Position numbers and translations under genes: made by a program. Source: Asticcacaulis excentricus (GTDB lineage: Bacteria; Pseudomonadota; Alphaproteobacteria; Caulobacterales; Caulobacteraceae). Taken from it: a DNA stretch of 64,000 nt. The notes under the pieces are model-generated. The model saw only the letters and a program-made list of their open reading frames with translations, did not search any database and was not told the DNA's origin. The stretch lies in contig NZ_AP018828.1 of assembly GCF_003966695.1 (NCBI RefSeq), positions 774,001 to 838,000 of the forward strand, written 5' to 3'. Positions within the stretch are counted from its first letter, which is position 1. Every line of letters starts with the position of its first letter. Positions 39,318 to 47,490 of the stretch are shown in pieces.

Positions 39318-40346
39318 ATGCCAAAGACCCTGCTCAATCACGATGTCTGCGCCCTCGCCTTCGACGGGATGCCCTTGTTTGAGTTTTCGATCGCCGTTGA
39401 GCTGTTCGGGCTGGAACGCCCGGAAATGGGACCGGACTGGTATCGCTTTCAGGTGGTCAATGTCGAAGATGGCACCTGCCGCACGACAGCGGGCCTCTCA
39501 CTCACGGCCACAGGGCCGCGCGAGTGGCTGGAGACCGCGGGCACGCTGATCATCCCCGGCTGGCCGCTGGACAAGCCTATTCCTGACGGTTTGGTGGCGC
39601 TGATCCAGCGCGCCTATGCGCGCGGGGCCCGCATCGTCACCATCTGCTCCGGGGCCTTTGTGCTGGCCGCCGCCGGGTTGCTGAAAGGGCGGCGCGCCAC
39701 GACCCACTGGAAATATGTTGAGCACGTCAAATGCCACTGGCCGGAGGTCGAGCTGGTGCCGGACGTGCTGTATATCGACGAAGGGCAGATCCTGACCTCG
39801 GCCGGGAGTGCCGCCGGGATCGACCTGTGCCTGCACGTCATCCGCCGCGATTTCGGCCCCGAAGCCGCCAACAAGGTCGCGCGCCGTCTGGTCGTGCCAC
39901 CGCACCGAGATGGCGGTCAGGCGCAGTATATCCAGAAGTCCGTGCCCATCGAATATGAGCGCAACCGGCTGGGGCCCCTGCTCGACTATATGCGCGAATG
40001 CCTGGATCAGCCGCACACGGTGGCGCAACTGGCCCGCCGCGCCGGTATGAGTGAGCGCACCTTCCTGCGCCGCTTCGAAGAAGCCACCGGCACGACCCCC
40101 GCCAAATGGCTGATGCAGGTTCGCTTGCAAATCGCGCGCGACCTTCTGGAGGCGACGACGGACAGTATCGACCTCATCGCCCACACCTGCGGTTTCGGCA
40201 GCGCCGCCAACTTCCGCCACCACTTCCGCGAACAGCTTTCGACCACGCCCACGGCCTACCGCCAGACCTTTCAGCGTTTACCGCCTGCGGCGACTTGCGC
40301 CCCGTCGCCGGATTTGGCAGAGGCAGGCTATGCGTACCGATCTTGA
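39318..40346 (+). CDS. GlxA-type AraC-family transcription factor
   Basis: A 342-aa regulator. The N-terminal ~200 residues are DJ-1/PfpI-like (LAFDGMPLFEFSIAVELFGL, TICSGAFVLAAAGLLKGRRATTHW in pieces, with Cys and His kept). The C-terminal third carries two AraC HTH motifs (QLARRAGMSERTFLRRFEEATG and a CGFGSAANFRHHFRE motif). The ATG at 39318 has a GAAAGG site; a TTG at 39288 is less likely. It overlaps miaE by 17 bp. Its signal is unknown. Confidence 0.9.
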   Translation: MPKTLLNHDVCALAFDGMPLFEFSIAVELFGLERPEMGPDWYRFQVVNVEDGTCRTTAGLSLTATGPREWLETAGTLIIPGWPLDKPIPDGLVALIQRAYARGARIVTICSGAFVLAAAGLLKGRRATTHWKYVEHVKCHWPEVELVPDVLYIDEGQILTSAGSAAGIDLCLHVIRRDFGPEAANKVARRLVVPPHRDGGQAQYIQKSVPIEYERNRLGPLLDYMRECLDQPHTVAQLARRAGMSERTFLRRFEEATGTTPAKWLMQVRLQIARDLLEATTDSIDLIAHTCGFGSAANFRHHFREQLSTTPTAYRQTFQRLPPAATCAPSPDLAEAGYAYRS

Positions 40347-40950
40347 CGACATACTGACCTTTCTGGGTTCTGCGACGCCGCCCGAATGGATTGAAGCCGC
40401 CCTGGCCCATCAGGACATACTCCTGCTCGATCACAAGGCGTGCGAGTACAAGGCGGCTTCCAACGCCATCAACCTGATGGCCAAGTATCAGACCCATGCC
40501 GAGCTGGTGGACGCCATGAGCCGACTGGCGCGCGAGGAACTGGTCCACCACGAACAGGTGATGAAGCTGATCAAAAAGCGCGGCATTGCCCTGCGCCCTC
40601 TGTCGGCGGCGCGCTACGCCTCCGGACTGCGCACAATGGTCCGGCGCAGCGAGCCCGGCATGATGACCGATATTCTGGTCATCTCGGCCTTTATCGAGGC
40701 GCGTTCGTGTGAACGCTTCGCGGCCCTCTACCCGCATCTGGATGACGAATTGGGCAAGTTCTACAAGGGCCTGCTCGACAGCGAGGGCCGCCATTTCCGC
40801 AACTACCTCAAACTGGCGCATCTCTATGGCGACGCCGATGACGTCGCGGCGCGCATCGACGCCATCCGCCCGGTCGAACAGGCCCTGATCCACGATCCCG
40901 ACCCGGAATTCCGCTTCCACAGCGGCTTACCGGCGCTGGTGGCGGCGTGA
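40330..40950 (+). CDS. miaE: tRNA-(ms2io6A)-hydroxylase
   Basis: Di-iron enzyme (206 aa) that hydroxylates the isopentenyl group of ms2i6A37 in tRNA. A ferritin-like helical fold carries REELVHHEQV (Glu and His ligands), EARSCERF and SEGRHFRNY. It also has LLDHKACEYKAA near residue 35. It overlaps the GlxA-type gene, so the two are probably cotranscribed, which is an odd pairing. The name is from family recognition. Confidence 0.92.
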   Translation: MRTDLDDILTFLGSATPPEWIEAALAHQDILLLDHKACEYKAASNAINLMAKYQTHAELVDAMSRLAREELVHHEQVMKLIKKRGIALRPLSAARYASGLRTMVRRSEPGMMTDILVISAFIEARSCERFAALYPHLDDELGKFYKGLLDSEGRHFRNYLKLAHLYGDADDVAARIDAIRPVEQALIHDPDPEFRFHSGLPALVAA

Positions 40951-40956
40951 CAGACA

Positions 40957-41256
40957 TTACGCTTCTTTGGCCAGTAAGGATGGATGGTCCTGCGCCGCGT
41001 TCAGGACTTGGATAATCACGATCCGGGCCGCTTCAACGCGATAAAAGATCAGATAGCGCCTGAACGGCTTGCGCCGGATGCCGGAGGCTTCAAATCCTGA
41101 CACCAGAGGATAGGCCAAGGGCATATCGGCCAGCGCCAGAGCCGCCTCCACGATTTCATTGACGAAGCTGATGGCGCGCGCCCGGCTGTCCAGCGCTATA
41201 TAGTCGGCTATGGCCTCAAGGTCTGACTCAGCCGCCGCCGAAACAACGACCTTCAT
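40957..41256 (-). CDS. ParE/RelE-family toxin
   Basis: A 99-aa toxin of a type II pair. It opens MKVVVSAAAESDLEAIADYIA, followed by PLVSGFEASGIRRKPFRRYLIFYRV and VIIQVLNAAQDH, the ParE-type layout. ParE toxins poison gyrase; that activity is family knowledge. It overlaps the upstream antitoxin gene by 4 bp. It ends 6 bp after the convergent miaE stop. The pair sits inside the ribosomal protein block. Confidence 0.88.
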   Translation of the reverse strand: MKVVVSAAAESDLEAIADYIALDSRARAISFVNEIVEAALALADMPLAYPLVSGFEASGIRRKPFRRYLIFYRVEAARIVIIQVLNAAQDHPSLLAKEA

Positions 41257-41501
41257 GTGTCAGAAGCGTATTTGGACAACAGACGCGCCCGCACCTCTTC
41301 GATGTCGGTAACGCGCCCGGCTTCAACGTCAGACACGCCGCGCGTCAGGGCATCGTTCAATCGGAGGCTCTCGTTTTCACGGGCCTCCAGCATCCGCACG
41401 CCCTCACGCAGGATTTCGCTGCGCGAGCCGTAACGACCAGAGGCAATCAAATGGCTGACCACCTCTTCCAGATGCGGACCCAGATTGACGCTGCCGGACA
41501 T
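41253..41501 (-). CDS. ParD-family antitoxin
   Basis: An 82-aa ribbon-helix-helix antitoxin: SVNLGPHLEEVVSHLIASGRYGSRSEILREGVRMLEARE, in pieces, is the ParD DNA-binding part. The flexible C-terminus with DIEEVRARLLSKYASD should wrap the toxin. It is coupled to the toxin start by a 4-bp overlap. An ATTATGAAATAATAAA stretch just upstream may contain the promoter and operator. Confidence 0.88.
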   Translation of the reverse strand: MSGSVNLGPHLEEVVSHLIASGRYGSRSEILREGVRMLEARENESLRLNDALTRGVSDVEAGRVTDIEEVRARLLSKYASDT

Positions 41502-41557
41502 GGGGCACCTCCATTATGAAATAATAAACCTCACCCCGGCAGACCGCAAGTCAGACG

Positions 41558-41592
41558 CAAAAAAGCCGCCCCGTTGCCGGAGCGGCTTTTTA
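41558..41592 (-). terminator. Terminator of rplK-rplA
   Basis: AAAAGCCGC (41561-41569) pairs with GCGGCTTTT (41582-41590). Read on the minus strand it ends in a T-rich run, as expected for the rplKA transcript. Confidence 0.85.
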
Positions 41593-41593
41593 A

Positions 41594-41716
41594 AATCGTT
41601 AAATCGGGATGGCGTAGCGAAAACCGTTAGCTGATGAGGAACGGAGCCCAGCGTACTTCAGTACGTGAGCACTGTATCGCAAGCAGATGAGGGTTTGCAG
41701 CCCGTCAACGCGATTT
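41594..41716. repeat. Dispersed intergenic repeat, copy B
   Basis: It shares the GTACGTGAGCAC core (41661-41672) with copy A at 3888. The ends are partly inverted (AAATCG near 41600, CGATTT near 41710). It contains the small palindrome GTACTTCAGTAC at 41653-41664. It lies between the rplA stop and its terminator, so it would be transcribed with rplA. Confidence 0.5.
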
Positions 41717-42401
41717 AGAGCGCGGAGGAGGTATCGACCTTCACGCCCGGCCCCATGGTCGAAGACAGCGAAATCTTCTTCACATAGAGACCCTTGGCAC
41801 CCGACGGACGGGCCTTCACGAGGGCGTCCACCAGAGCCTTGGCATTGGCTTCGAGCTGCTCGACGGTGAACGAGGTCTTGCCGATGCCGGCGTGCACGAT
41901 CCCGGCCTTTTCGACGCGGAATTCGACGGCGCCCGACTTGGCGTCCTTGACGGCCTGAGCGACGTTCGGGGTCACGGTGCCGACCTTCGGGTTCGGCATC
42001 AGGCCGCGCGGGCCCAGCACCTTACCAAGGCGACCGACCAGAGCCATCATGTCCGGAGACGCGATAACACGGTCAAAGTCCATGAAGCCGCCCTGAATCT
42101 TTTCGACCAGGTCTTCGGCACCGACGACTTCGGCACCGGCGGCCAGAGCTTCCTCGGCCTTCTTGTCCTTGGCGAACACGGCGACGCGGACGTCCTTACC
42201 CGTGCCCGACGGCAGTTGAACAACGCCACGGACCTGCTGGTCGGCGTGGCGCGGGTCAACGCCCAGGTTGACGGCGATCTCGACCGACTCGTCGAACTTG
42301 GCCTTGGCATTGGCCTTCACGACGCCCAGAGCGTCGGTCAGGTTGTGCAGCTTGTCGGCCTCGACGTTCCAGGCCTGAATGCGCTTTGCAATCTTGGTCA
42401 T
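41715..42401 (-). CDS. rplA: 50S ribosomal protein L1
   Basis: L1 (228 aa) forms the L1 stalk and represses its own operon. It opens [20 protein letters not shown] and has [25 protein letters not shown] in pieces, [13 protein letters not shown], and [12 protein letters not shown] at the end. It starts 11 bp after rplK. Confidence 0.98.
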   Translation of the reverse strand: MTKIAKRIQAWNVEADKLHNLTDALGVVKANAKAKFDESVEIAVNLGVDPRHADQQVRGVVQLPSGTGKDVRVAVFAKDKKAEEALAAGAEVVGAEDLVEKIQGGFMDFDRVIASPDMMALVGRLGKVLGPRGLMPNPKVGTVTPNVAQAVKDAKSGAVEFRVEKAGIVHAGIGKTSFTVEQLEANAKALVDALVKARPSGAKGLYVKKISLSSTMGPGVKVDTSSAL

Positions 42402-42412
42402 CAGAATTCCCC

Positions 42413-42841
42413 TTAATCGACGATCTTCAGACCCATCGAACGGGCCGAGCCCTCGATGATCTTGGCGGCGGCGTCGATGTCGTGAGCCGAAAGGTCCTTC
42501 ATCTTCTTTTCGGCAATTTCACGCAGTTGCGCCTGCGTGATCTGGCCGGCCGAGTCACGACCCGGCTTCGACGAACCCGACTTCAGGTTCAGCGCCTGCT
42601 TGATGAAGAAGGTTGCCGGCGGCGTCTTGGTGACGAAGGTGAACGACTTATCCTGATACACCGTGATGATGGTCGGGAGCGGCGTGCCTTTTTCGACGTT
42701 TTCAGTGCGGGCGTTGAATTCCTTACAGAAACCCATGATGTTGACGCCGCGCTGACCCAGAGCCGGGCCGATGGGGGGCGAAGGCGTGGCAGAGCCAGCC
42801 TTCACCTGGAGCTTGATGTAGCCCAGGATTTTCTTAGCCAT
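42413..42841 (-). CDS. rplK: 50S ribosomal protein L11
   Basis: L11 (142 aa) binds the GTPase-associated region of 23S rRNA. It opens [44 protein letters not shown] in pieces, and has [12 protein letters not shown] and [11 protein letters not shown] at the end. It precedes rplA. Upstream lies a gap and an oppositely oriented hypothetical gene instead of nusG directly. Confidence 0.98.
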   Translation of the reverse strand: MAKKILGYIKLQVKAGSATPSPPIGPALGQRGVNIMGFCKEFNARTENVEKGTPLPTIITVYQDKSFTFVTKTPPATFFIKQALNLKSGSSKPGRDSAGQITQAQLREIAEKKMKDLSAHDIDAAAKIIEGSARSMGLKIVD

Positions 42842-43091
42842 TGGATATCTCCATAAAGTCCCGATCTTTTGGGACGTTGTGAGCCGTGGTGCGGGTCGCC
42901 CCTTCCACGGATTTAGCTCCGTCCGAAGACGAAGAGCGGGTGCCTTAGACGAAAAGCCCCGTCACCGCAAGGGCGATTATGCGGTTTCGTGGCAAACCAA
43001 GGCTTCCAGCGAGCAGGGGCACGGCCCCTGCACCCGGTTTAGGGGCGCGAAATCTATCCCCGCCAAAAAAAGCGCGGTTACCCTTTGGGGC

Positions 43092-43856
43092 ATGACCGAG
43101 ACGACGGACATGGCTGGCTCTCTAACCCCCGAACAGCGGCGCGAACACTTGCGCGCCTATGCGGATCGGATGCTGCTGGCCTTAAGCGCGATGGACGCGC
43201 CTGAAACGCCGGACGCGGTCACCAAGGGCATCCGCACGGCGCTGATGATCGAGCGCCTCTATGCCCGCTGCGACGCCTCTCAGGCACAGGCGCACAAGCA
43301 CGCCATCGCCGCCATCGAGGATCAGGTAAAGCTGAAAAACAAACTCGAATGGTCCGGAAACTGGCTCGACAAGGCGCCGGATGTGCCCTTCATCACGCTC
43401 AAACCCGAGGCACTCAAAGGGATGCAGTGGCCATGCCCGCCGCGCGATTACGTCGGCGAACTCAAGGCCAGGATCGACCAGATCAAGGCCGCTTCGCAAC
43501 CCAAGCCACAGCCACAGCCTGCACCCGCGCCGGTCGCGCCGGTCGCGGTTACACCCCAGCCCAAGCCGAAATCTGAACCTGCGGCCCCGTCGCGGCCCCT
43601 GACGCCACAGGAAATGGCTCTGCGGGAGCGCGTGCTGAACACGGTCGCCATCCCCCGGCCGCAGGATACGCCGTTAACGGAGCACGATTACGGCCTGATC
43701 CGCGACGAGGATGTGGAAATCCTGCACGGTGACCGGCTGCCTCGCCTTTATGAAATGGGCGAAACGCGCGACACGCTGCTGAAAGCGCTCAAAGCCTATA
43801 GCCGCGAAGACCTCAACCTGTTGTGGCCCGATCTGTTCCCGCTGGATACGGGGTGA
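43092..43856 (+). CDS. Hypothetical protein with Pro/Lys-rich linker
   Basis: A 254-aa protein of unknown function. The N-terminal part is helical (LTPEQRREHLRAYADRMLLALSAM in pieces, later IRTALMIERLYARCDAS). A low-complexity Pro/Gln/Lys/Ala linker spans about 138-175. A C-terminal region has RDEDVEILHGDRLPRLYEMGE and a helix ending WPDLFPLDTG. No signal peptide or catalytic motif. The start at 43092 opens MTETTD; the longer frame upstream looks non-coding. It stands on the opposite strand between nusG and rplK. Confidence 0.7.
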   Translation: MTETTDMAGSLTPEQRREHLRAYADRMLLALSAMDAPETPDAVTKGIRTALMIERLYARCDASQAQAHKHAIAAIEDQVKLKNKLEWSGNWLDKAPDVPFITLKPEALKGMQWPCPPRDYVGELKARIDQIKAASQPKPQPQPAPAPVAPVAVTPQPKPKSEPAAPSRPLTPQEMALRERVLNTVAIPRPQDTPLTEHDYGLIRDEDVEILHGDRLPRLYEMGETRDTLLKALKAYSREDLNLLWPDLFPLDTG

Positions 43857-43859
43857 AGG

Positions 43860-44200
43860 GGTTAGCCACTGAAGATTTAGCCACGAAACGTAGTTCGGCG
43901 AAGCCAAAAGACACGAAATTAGCCGTTAAAGCGCCCGGCCCGCAGGGCCCTTACCTTTGTGCGGCCTGCACGAGTGAGGGGCGCTGCGCGCCGAAGGGAT
44001 TTGAACCACAGATTACACAGATTTCACAGATAGGCGCTGCGCGCCCCTGCGTGACGCAGACACGGATAATCTGTAAAATCTGTGTAATCTGTGGTTCCTA
44101 AAATCTCGCGTGGCACAGCGCTGCATTTGACAAGTTAGACGCAGACCTGTGCCACAGGCTCCCGTTCGTGCTTTTTGTGTTTTTCGTGGCTAAACCTTCT
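43860..44200. repeat. Nested inverted-repeat element (R2) filling the nusG-side gap
   Basis: Outer arms: TTAGCCACGAAA (43877-43888) against TTTTTCGTGGCTAAA near 44180-44194. Inner arms: AACCACAGATTACACAGATT (44004-44023) against AATCTGTGTAATCTGTGGTT (44077-44096), which are exact complements. The 476-bp gap between the hypothetical gene and nusG contains no other gene. Confidence 0.85.
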
Positions 44201-44275
44201 TAGCCTCACATTCGGGGTCCGGGGTCAACTGACCCCGGAGACATTACCCTTGCTCAGAACCCAAACGCGCAAAAA

Positions 44276-44312
44276 ACAAACCCCACATAGCCGGGCTACA
44301 TGGGGTTTGCGT
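44276..44312 (-). terminator. Terminator after nusG
   Basis: CAAACCCCA...TAG pairs with CTA...TGGGGTTTG around 44278-44310 with a small internal mismatch. Read on the minus strand it is followed by TTTGTTTTTT. Confidence 0.75.
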
Positions 44313-44332
44313 CAGCGGATTTACGAAGACGA

Positions 44333-44902
44333 TCAGACGGTCTTTTCGACCTGACCGAATTCCAGATCGACCGGGGTGGCGCGACCAAAGATCGACACCG
44401 AGACCTTGAGGCGGGCATGTTCCTGATCGACGCTTTCGACCACGCCATCGAACGAGGCGAACGGGCCGTCGATGACCTTGATCTTTTCGCCGATGTCGAA
44501 GGACAGGACGGTCTTGGGCTTTTCGGCCGCGACTTCGACGTTACCGACGATGCGCTGAACTTCCTTTTCCGAGACCGGCATGGGCTTTGAGCCCGAGCCG
44601 AGGAAGCCGGTGACCTTGGGGGTGTTCTTGACGAGGTGGAAAGCTTCGTCGGTCAGTTCCATCTTCACCAGCACGTAGCCGGGGAAGAATTTGCGTTCGG
44701 AGTTGAACTTGCGGCCGCGACGGACTTCGACGACTTCTTCGGTGGGGACGAGGATTTCGGAGAACTTGTCCTCAAGGCCCTGCGCCTTGGCCTGCTCGCG
44801 CAGGGATTCGGCCACCTTCTTTTCAAAGTTGGAATAGGCGTGGACGATGTACCACTTGTGCTTGGGGTTCGGTGCGAGCGTCGCTTCCAGGGTTTCGGCC
44901 AT
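44333..44902 (-). CDS. nusG: Transcription termination/antitermination factor NusG
   Basis: NusG (189 aa) binds RNA polymerase and links it to Rho or ribosomes. KWYIVHAYSNFEKKVAESL opens the NGN domain. RKFFPGYVLVKM and VTGFLGSGSKPMPVS follow. The KOW domain has GEKIKVIDGPFASFDGVVE and GRATPVDLEFGQVEKT. I chose the ATG at 44902 (MAETLEA). It follows secE by 13 bp. Confidence 0.97.
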   Translation of the reverse strand: MAETLEATLAPNPKHKWYIVHAYSNFEKKVAESLREQAKAQGLEDKFSEILVPTEEVVEVRRGRKFNSERKFFPGYVLVKMELTDEAFHLVKNTPKVTGFLGSGSKPMPVSEKEVQRIVGNVEVAAEKPKTVLSFDIGEKIKVIDGPFASFDGVVESVDQEHARLKVSVSIFGRATPVDLEFGQVEKTV

Positions 44903-44915
44903 GTGTTGTGAGCCC

Positions 44916-45218
44916 TTAACGTCCGATATTGATGAGCGAGTTGACCGCGAATCCCAGTCCGCCGTCAACGATATAGAAGAACGCACAGGCGACAACGACC
45001 ATGATGAATACCATTACCGTGGTGATCCAGGTCTCCTTGCGCGAGGTCCAGGTGATCTTGCGCGCTTCCTGACGGACTTCGGAGAAGAATTTGGCCGGGC
45101 TGGTGCGCTTCTTCGGGGTGACGGCTTCGCAGCCGGCGGCCTTGGCGGCAGCTACGGGGGCGACCGCGACTTTGCGCGCGCTTTCTACCGTCGGGGTCGA
45201 AGGGGGCTTTTTAGCCAT
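44916..45218 (-). CDS. secE: Preprotein translocase subunit SecE
   Basis: A small SecYEG subunit (100 aa). An Ala/Lys-rich N-terminal extension (~45 aa) is followed by FFSEVRQEARKITWTSRKETWITTVMVFIMV in pieces and one C-terminal membrane helix (VVVACAFFYIVDGGLGF). I chose the ATG at 45218 (MAKKPP); the longer frame crosses the tRNA gene. It is upstream of nusG and downstream of tRNA-Trp. Confidence 0.95.
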   Translation of the reverse strand: MAKKPPSTPTVESARKVAVAPVAAAKAAGCEAVTPKKRTSPAKFFSEVRQEARKITWTSRKETWITTVMVFIMVVVACAFFYIVDGGLGFAVNSLINIGR

Positions 45219-45271
45219 AGGTTTCTCGTCCAGCTTTCTCAAGGGATGCGCGTAACAGGCGCTTCCAGCAC

Positions 45272-45307
45272 AAATGAGGCTCGAAATCGCGATTTCAAGC
45301 CTCATTT
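45272..45307. repeat. 36-bp near-perfect palindrome between tRNA-Trp and secE
   Basis: AAATGAGGCT (45272-45281) and AGCCTCATTT (45298-45307) enclose the palindromic GAAATCGCGATTTC (45283-45296). Only one base pair is mismatched. It follows the tRNA 3' end by 9 bp on the minus strand. Confidence 0.85.
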
Positions 45308-45316
45308 GCGATGAAA

Positions 45317-45392
45317 TGGCAGGGGCAGAGGGACTCGAACCCACGACTTCCGGTTTTGGAGACCGGCGCTCTACCAGCTGAGCTATACCCCT
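45317..45392 (-). tRNA. trnW: tRNA-Trp (CCA)
   Basis: The minus strand folds as a cloverleaf. Acceptor AGGGGTA/TGCCCCT, D-arm GCTCAGCTGGTAGAGC, anticodon loop CTCCAAA giving CCA, TpsiC arm with GGTTCGAGTCC, encoded 3' CCA. It is upstream of secE, the usual order in this class. Confidence 0.97.
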
Positions 45393-45497
45393 GTGTGAAG
45401 CCGACCTGTTGTGACAGGCGGTTTCAGAGGAAGTCGCGTGTATCAGCGGTTGGCGCAAAGGGCAAGCCACCGCTACGCAAAATCCACCAAAAACTTG

Positions 45498-46295
45498 TTA
45501 TTCGCCGGAAAGCTTCTTCGCCGCGTGCAGCAGTTCCTGCGGGAAGCCAAGGATGATGGTCGAATTCTGCTCGGTGCCGATCTCTTGCAGAGTCTGAAGG
45601 CGGCGCAGTTCCATCGCGCCCGGTGCCTCGGCAATGGCCATGGCGGCGGCGCGCAGGGTTTCGGACGCCGCCTGCTCGCCCTGCGCCTTGATCAGACGGG
45701 CCTTGGCTTCGCGGGTGGCTTCGGCTTCCTGAGCCAGGGCGCGCTGCATCTGCACCGGAATGTCGAGATCGCGCATTTCCACAGCGTCAATATCGACGCC
45801 CCACTTGTTCGCCGCACGATCAAGCTGGGTCATCAGGAGGGCGTTGATCTGCTCACGACCTTTAAGGATGGCATCCAGATCGTGCTGACCAATGACGTCC
45901 CGCAGCGAAGTTTCGGCGGCCTGAAGCACCGCCGTATGCGGGTCGAGCACGCTGTTGACCGCCTTGGCCGGGTCGTTGATGCAGTACCAGACCACGGCGT
46001 TCACCTTCACCGCCACGCCGTCGCGGCTCAGGGTTTCCTGCGTCTGGAGATTAACCGAAAGGATACGCACATCGACCTTGGTGCTCCATTCGATGAACGG
46101 GATGATCCAGAACAGACCCGGCCCGCGCACATTGACGAAGCGCCCCAGCCGATAGACGACGGCGCGCTGGTATTCCTGATTGATGCGGAAGCCCTGAATG
46201 ACGAAGACAAGCAGGATGACGGCGATCGTCGCGACCTGCATAAAATTGATGCGCCATCCGCCAAGCGCCGACAGGCCGTCCAGCAGGGTCTGCAT
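45498..46295 (-). CDS. Slipin/stomatin-like SPFH protein
   Basis: A 265-aa membrane protein with one N-terminal helix (about 20-38) and an SPFH domain: INQEYQRAVVYRLGRFVNVRGPGLFWIIPFIE in pieces, VDVRILSVNLQTQETLSRDGVAVKVNAVVWY in pieces. A coiled-coil C-terminal part (about 190-240) is rich in Ala/Glu. Slipins scaffold membrane microdomains, and most are paired with an NfeD protease; no NfeD is visible here. The next gene upstream is the GIN-domain gene. Confidence 0.9.
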   Translation of the reverse strand: MQTLLDGLSALGGWRINFMQVATIAVILLVFVIQGFRINQEYQRAVVYRLGRFVNVRGPGLFWIIPFIEWSTKVDVRILSVNLQTQETLSRDGVAVKVNAVVWYCINDPAKAVNSVLDPHTAVLQAAETSLRDVIGQHDLDAILKGREQINALLMTQLDRAANKWGVDIDAVEMRDLDIPVQMQRALAQEAEATREAKARLIKAQGEQAASETLRAAAMAIAEAPGAMELRRLQTLQEIGTEQNSTIILGFPQELLHAAKKLSGE

Positions 46296-46367
46296 GACAC
46301 CCCTCCCCCCAAATCCAGCCTAAAGGGTTAACGCAGTCGGGGCCGGTTGTCAAAAGACGGTACGATG

Positions 46368-46405
46368 ACAAAAAAAAACGCGACGGTCACCAGGGCCGCC
46401 GCGTC
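46368..46405 (-). terminator. Terminator between the GIN-domain and slipin genes
   Basis: On the minus strand ACGCGGCGG pairs with CCGTCGCGT (one G-T pair) and is followed by about nine Ts (46371-46379 region). Confidence 0.85.
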
Positions 46406-46538
46406 TGAGTTTATGGAGAACCAGAGAGTGCCAGACCGAAAGGATCAGGCCCGTCTCCTGATCGCCACCTGCCCCGGAAAGCGCAGGCGGAGATTTCGTG
46501 ATCGGGTCAGACTATAACCCGACACATACCTGTTTCTG

Positions 46539-47381
46539 TCAGCGGCTGCCTTCGCCGATGCGCACCTTGCCGGAGCCCATGACGGACCGTGAGACGTGAC
46601 CGGTGACCTTACGTACCGAAACATCGCCCGCACCGACGATAGAGACATCGACATCGACCGCCTCACCGCCGAAGCGCACATTGCCTGAACCGGCGATGGA
46701 GACGTCCACCTTGGGGGCCGTGCCCTTGTCGATGCGCACATCACCGGAACCGCCAATGGCGATTTCCACGGGCCCGGCCACTTCGGCGACATTGATCGAG
46801 CCCGACCCGCCGATGGCACCCGACAGGGACTTGATGCGACCCAGATAGATATCGCCAGAGCCGCCGACGGCGACTTCGGCATCGCCGACATTGGCGGCGC
46901 GAATGCTGCCCGACCCGCCGATATTCAGTTCGGCCTTGCCCTGCACCGTGTCCACCGTCCAGTCGCCACAGCCGCCCAGCGCGAACTCCAGCGATTTGGA
47001 TGCCCCGATGCGACCAGAGACGGCGCCTTCCGAGGCCACCTTGGCATCCATCGGCACGCGCAGATAGACGACGGGAAGATCGGCCACAGCGATCTGCCCC
47101 TTACCATCGATGCGGACCGTCTGATTGCCCGCGCAGCCATAGCTACGCTTGCGCAACTGACCCGAGGCCACCAGCTTGTCGCCCTTGGTGCTGACCATGA
47201 TTTTCGGCAGATCGGCCTTGCCATAGGTGACGGTGAGTTTCACGTCTGCGCGGTTTTCCGGCGTGACGATGACGCGCGCCGCCATATTCTTCAGTTCGAC
47301 CTGCGTGGCGGCCTGCGCGCCTGCCGCGGCAGCCATAGTGGCTATGGCGACGAAAACGCCCGCCTTGATGCCCGTGCCCAT
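46539..47381 (-). CDS. Secreted GIN-domain (DUF2807-like) beta-helix protein
   Basis: A 280-aa exported protein with signal peptide (residues 1-24, ending AQAAT). The C-terminal ~145 residues hold eight tandem units of about 16-20 residues, each with a G-S-G-D/S/N-like turn (GGCGD, GGSGS, GGSGD, GGSGS, GGSGD, AGSGN, VGAGD, MGSGK). This is the right-handed beta-helix typical of putative auto-transporter adhesin head GIN domains. The repeats are visible; the role is unknown. It has its own terminator. Confidence 0.85.
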   Translation of the reverse strand: MGTGIKAGVFVAIATMAAAAGAQAATQVELKNMAARVIVTPENRADVKLTVTYGKADLPKIMVSTKGDKLVASGQLRKRSYGCAGNQTVRIDGKGQIAVADLPVVYLRVPMDAKVASEGAVSGRIGASKSLEFALGGCGDWTVDTVQGKAELNIGGSGSIRAANVGDAEVAVGGSGDIYLGRIKSLSGAIGGSGSINVAEVAGPVEIAIGGSGDVRIDKGTAPKVDVSIAGSGNVRFGGEAVDVDVSIVGAGDVSVRKVTGHVSRSVMGSGKVRIGEGSR

Positions 47382-47490
47382 TGTTCAACCCCTGACTGGT
47401 TTCAATAGGCCAAGCATGAAGAAGGCGGGCGTTCAGAACAACTTAATTACGTGTCATGAAGCAATTGTAATATAACGGGGTTTTGGGGCC

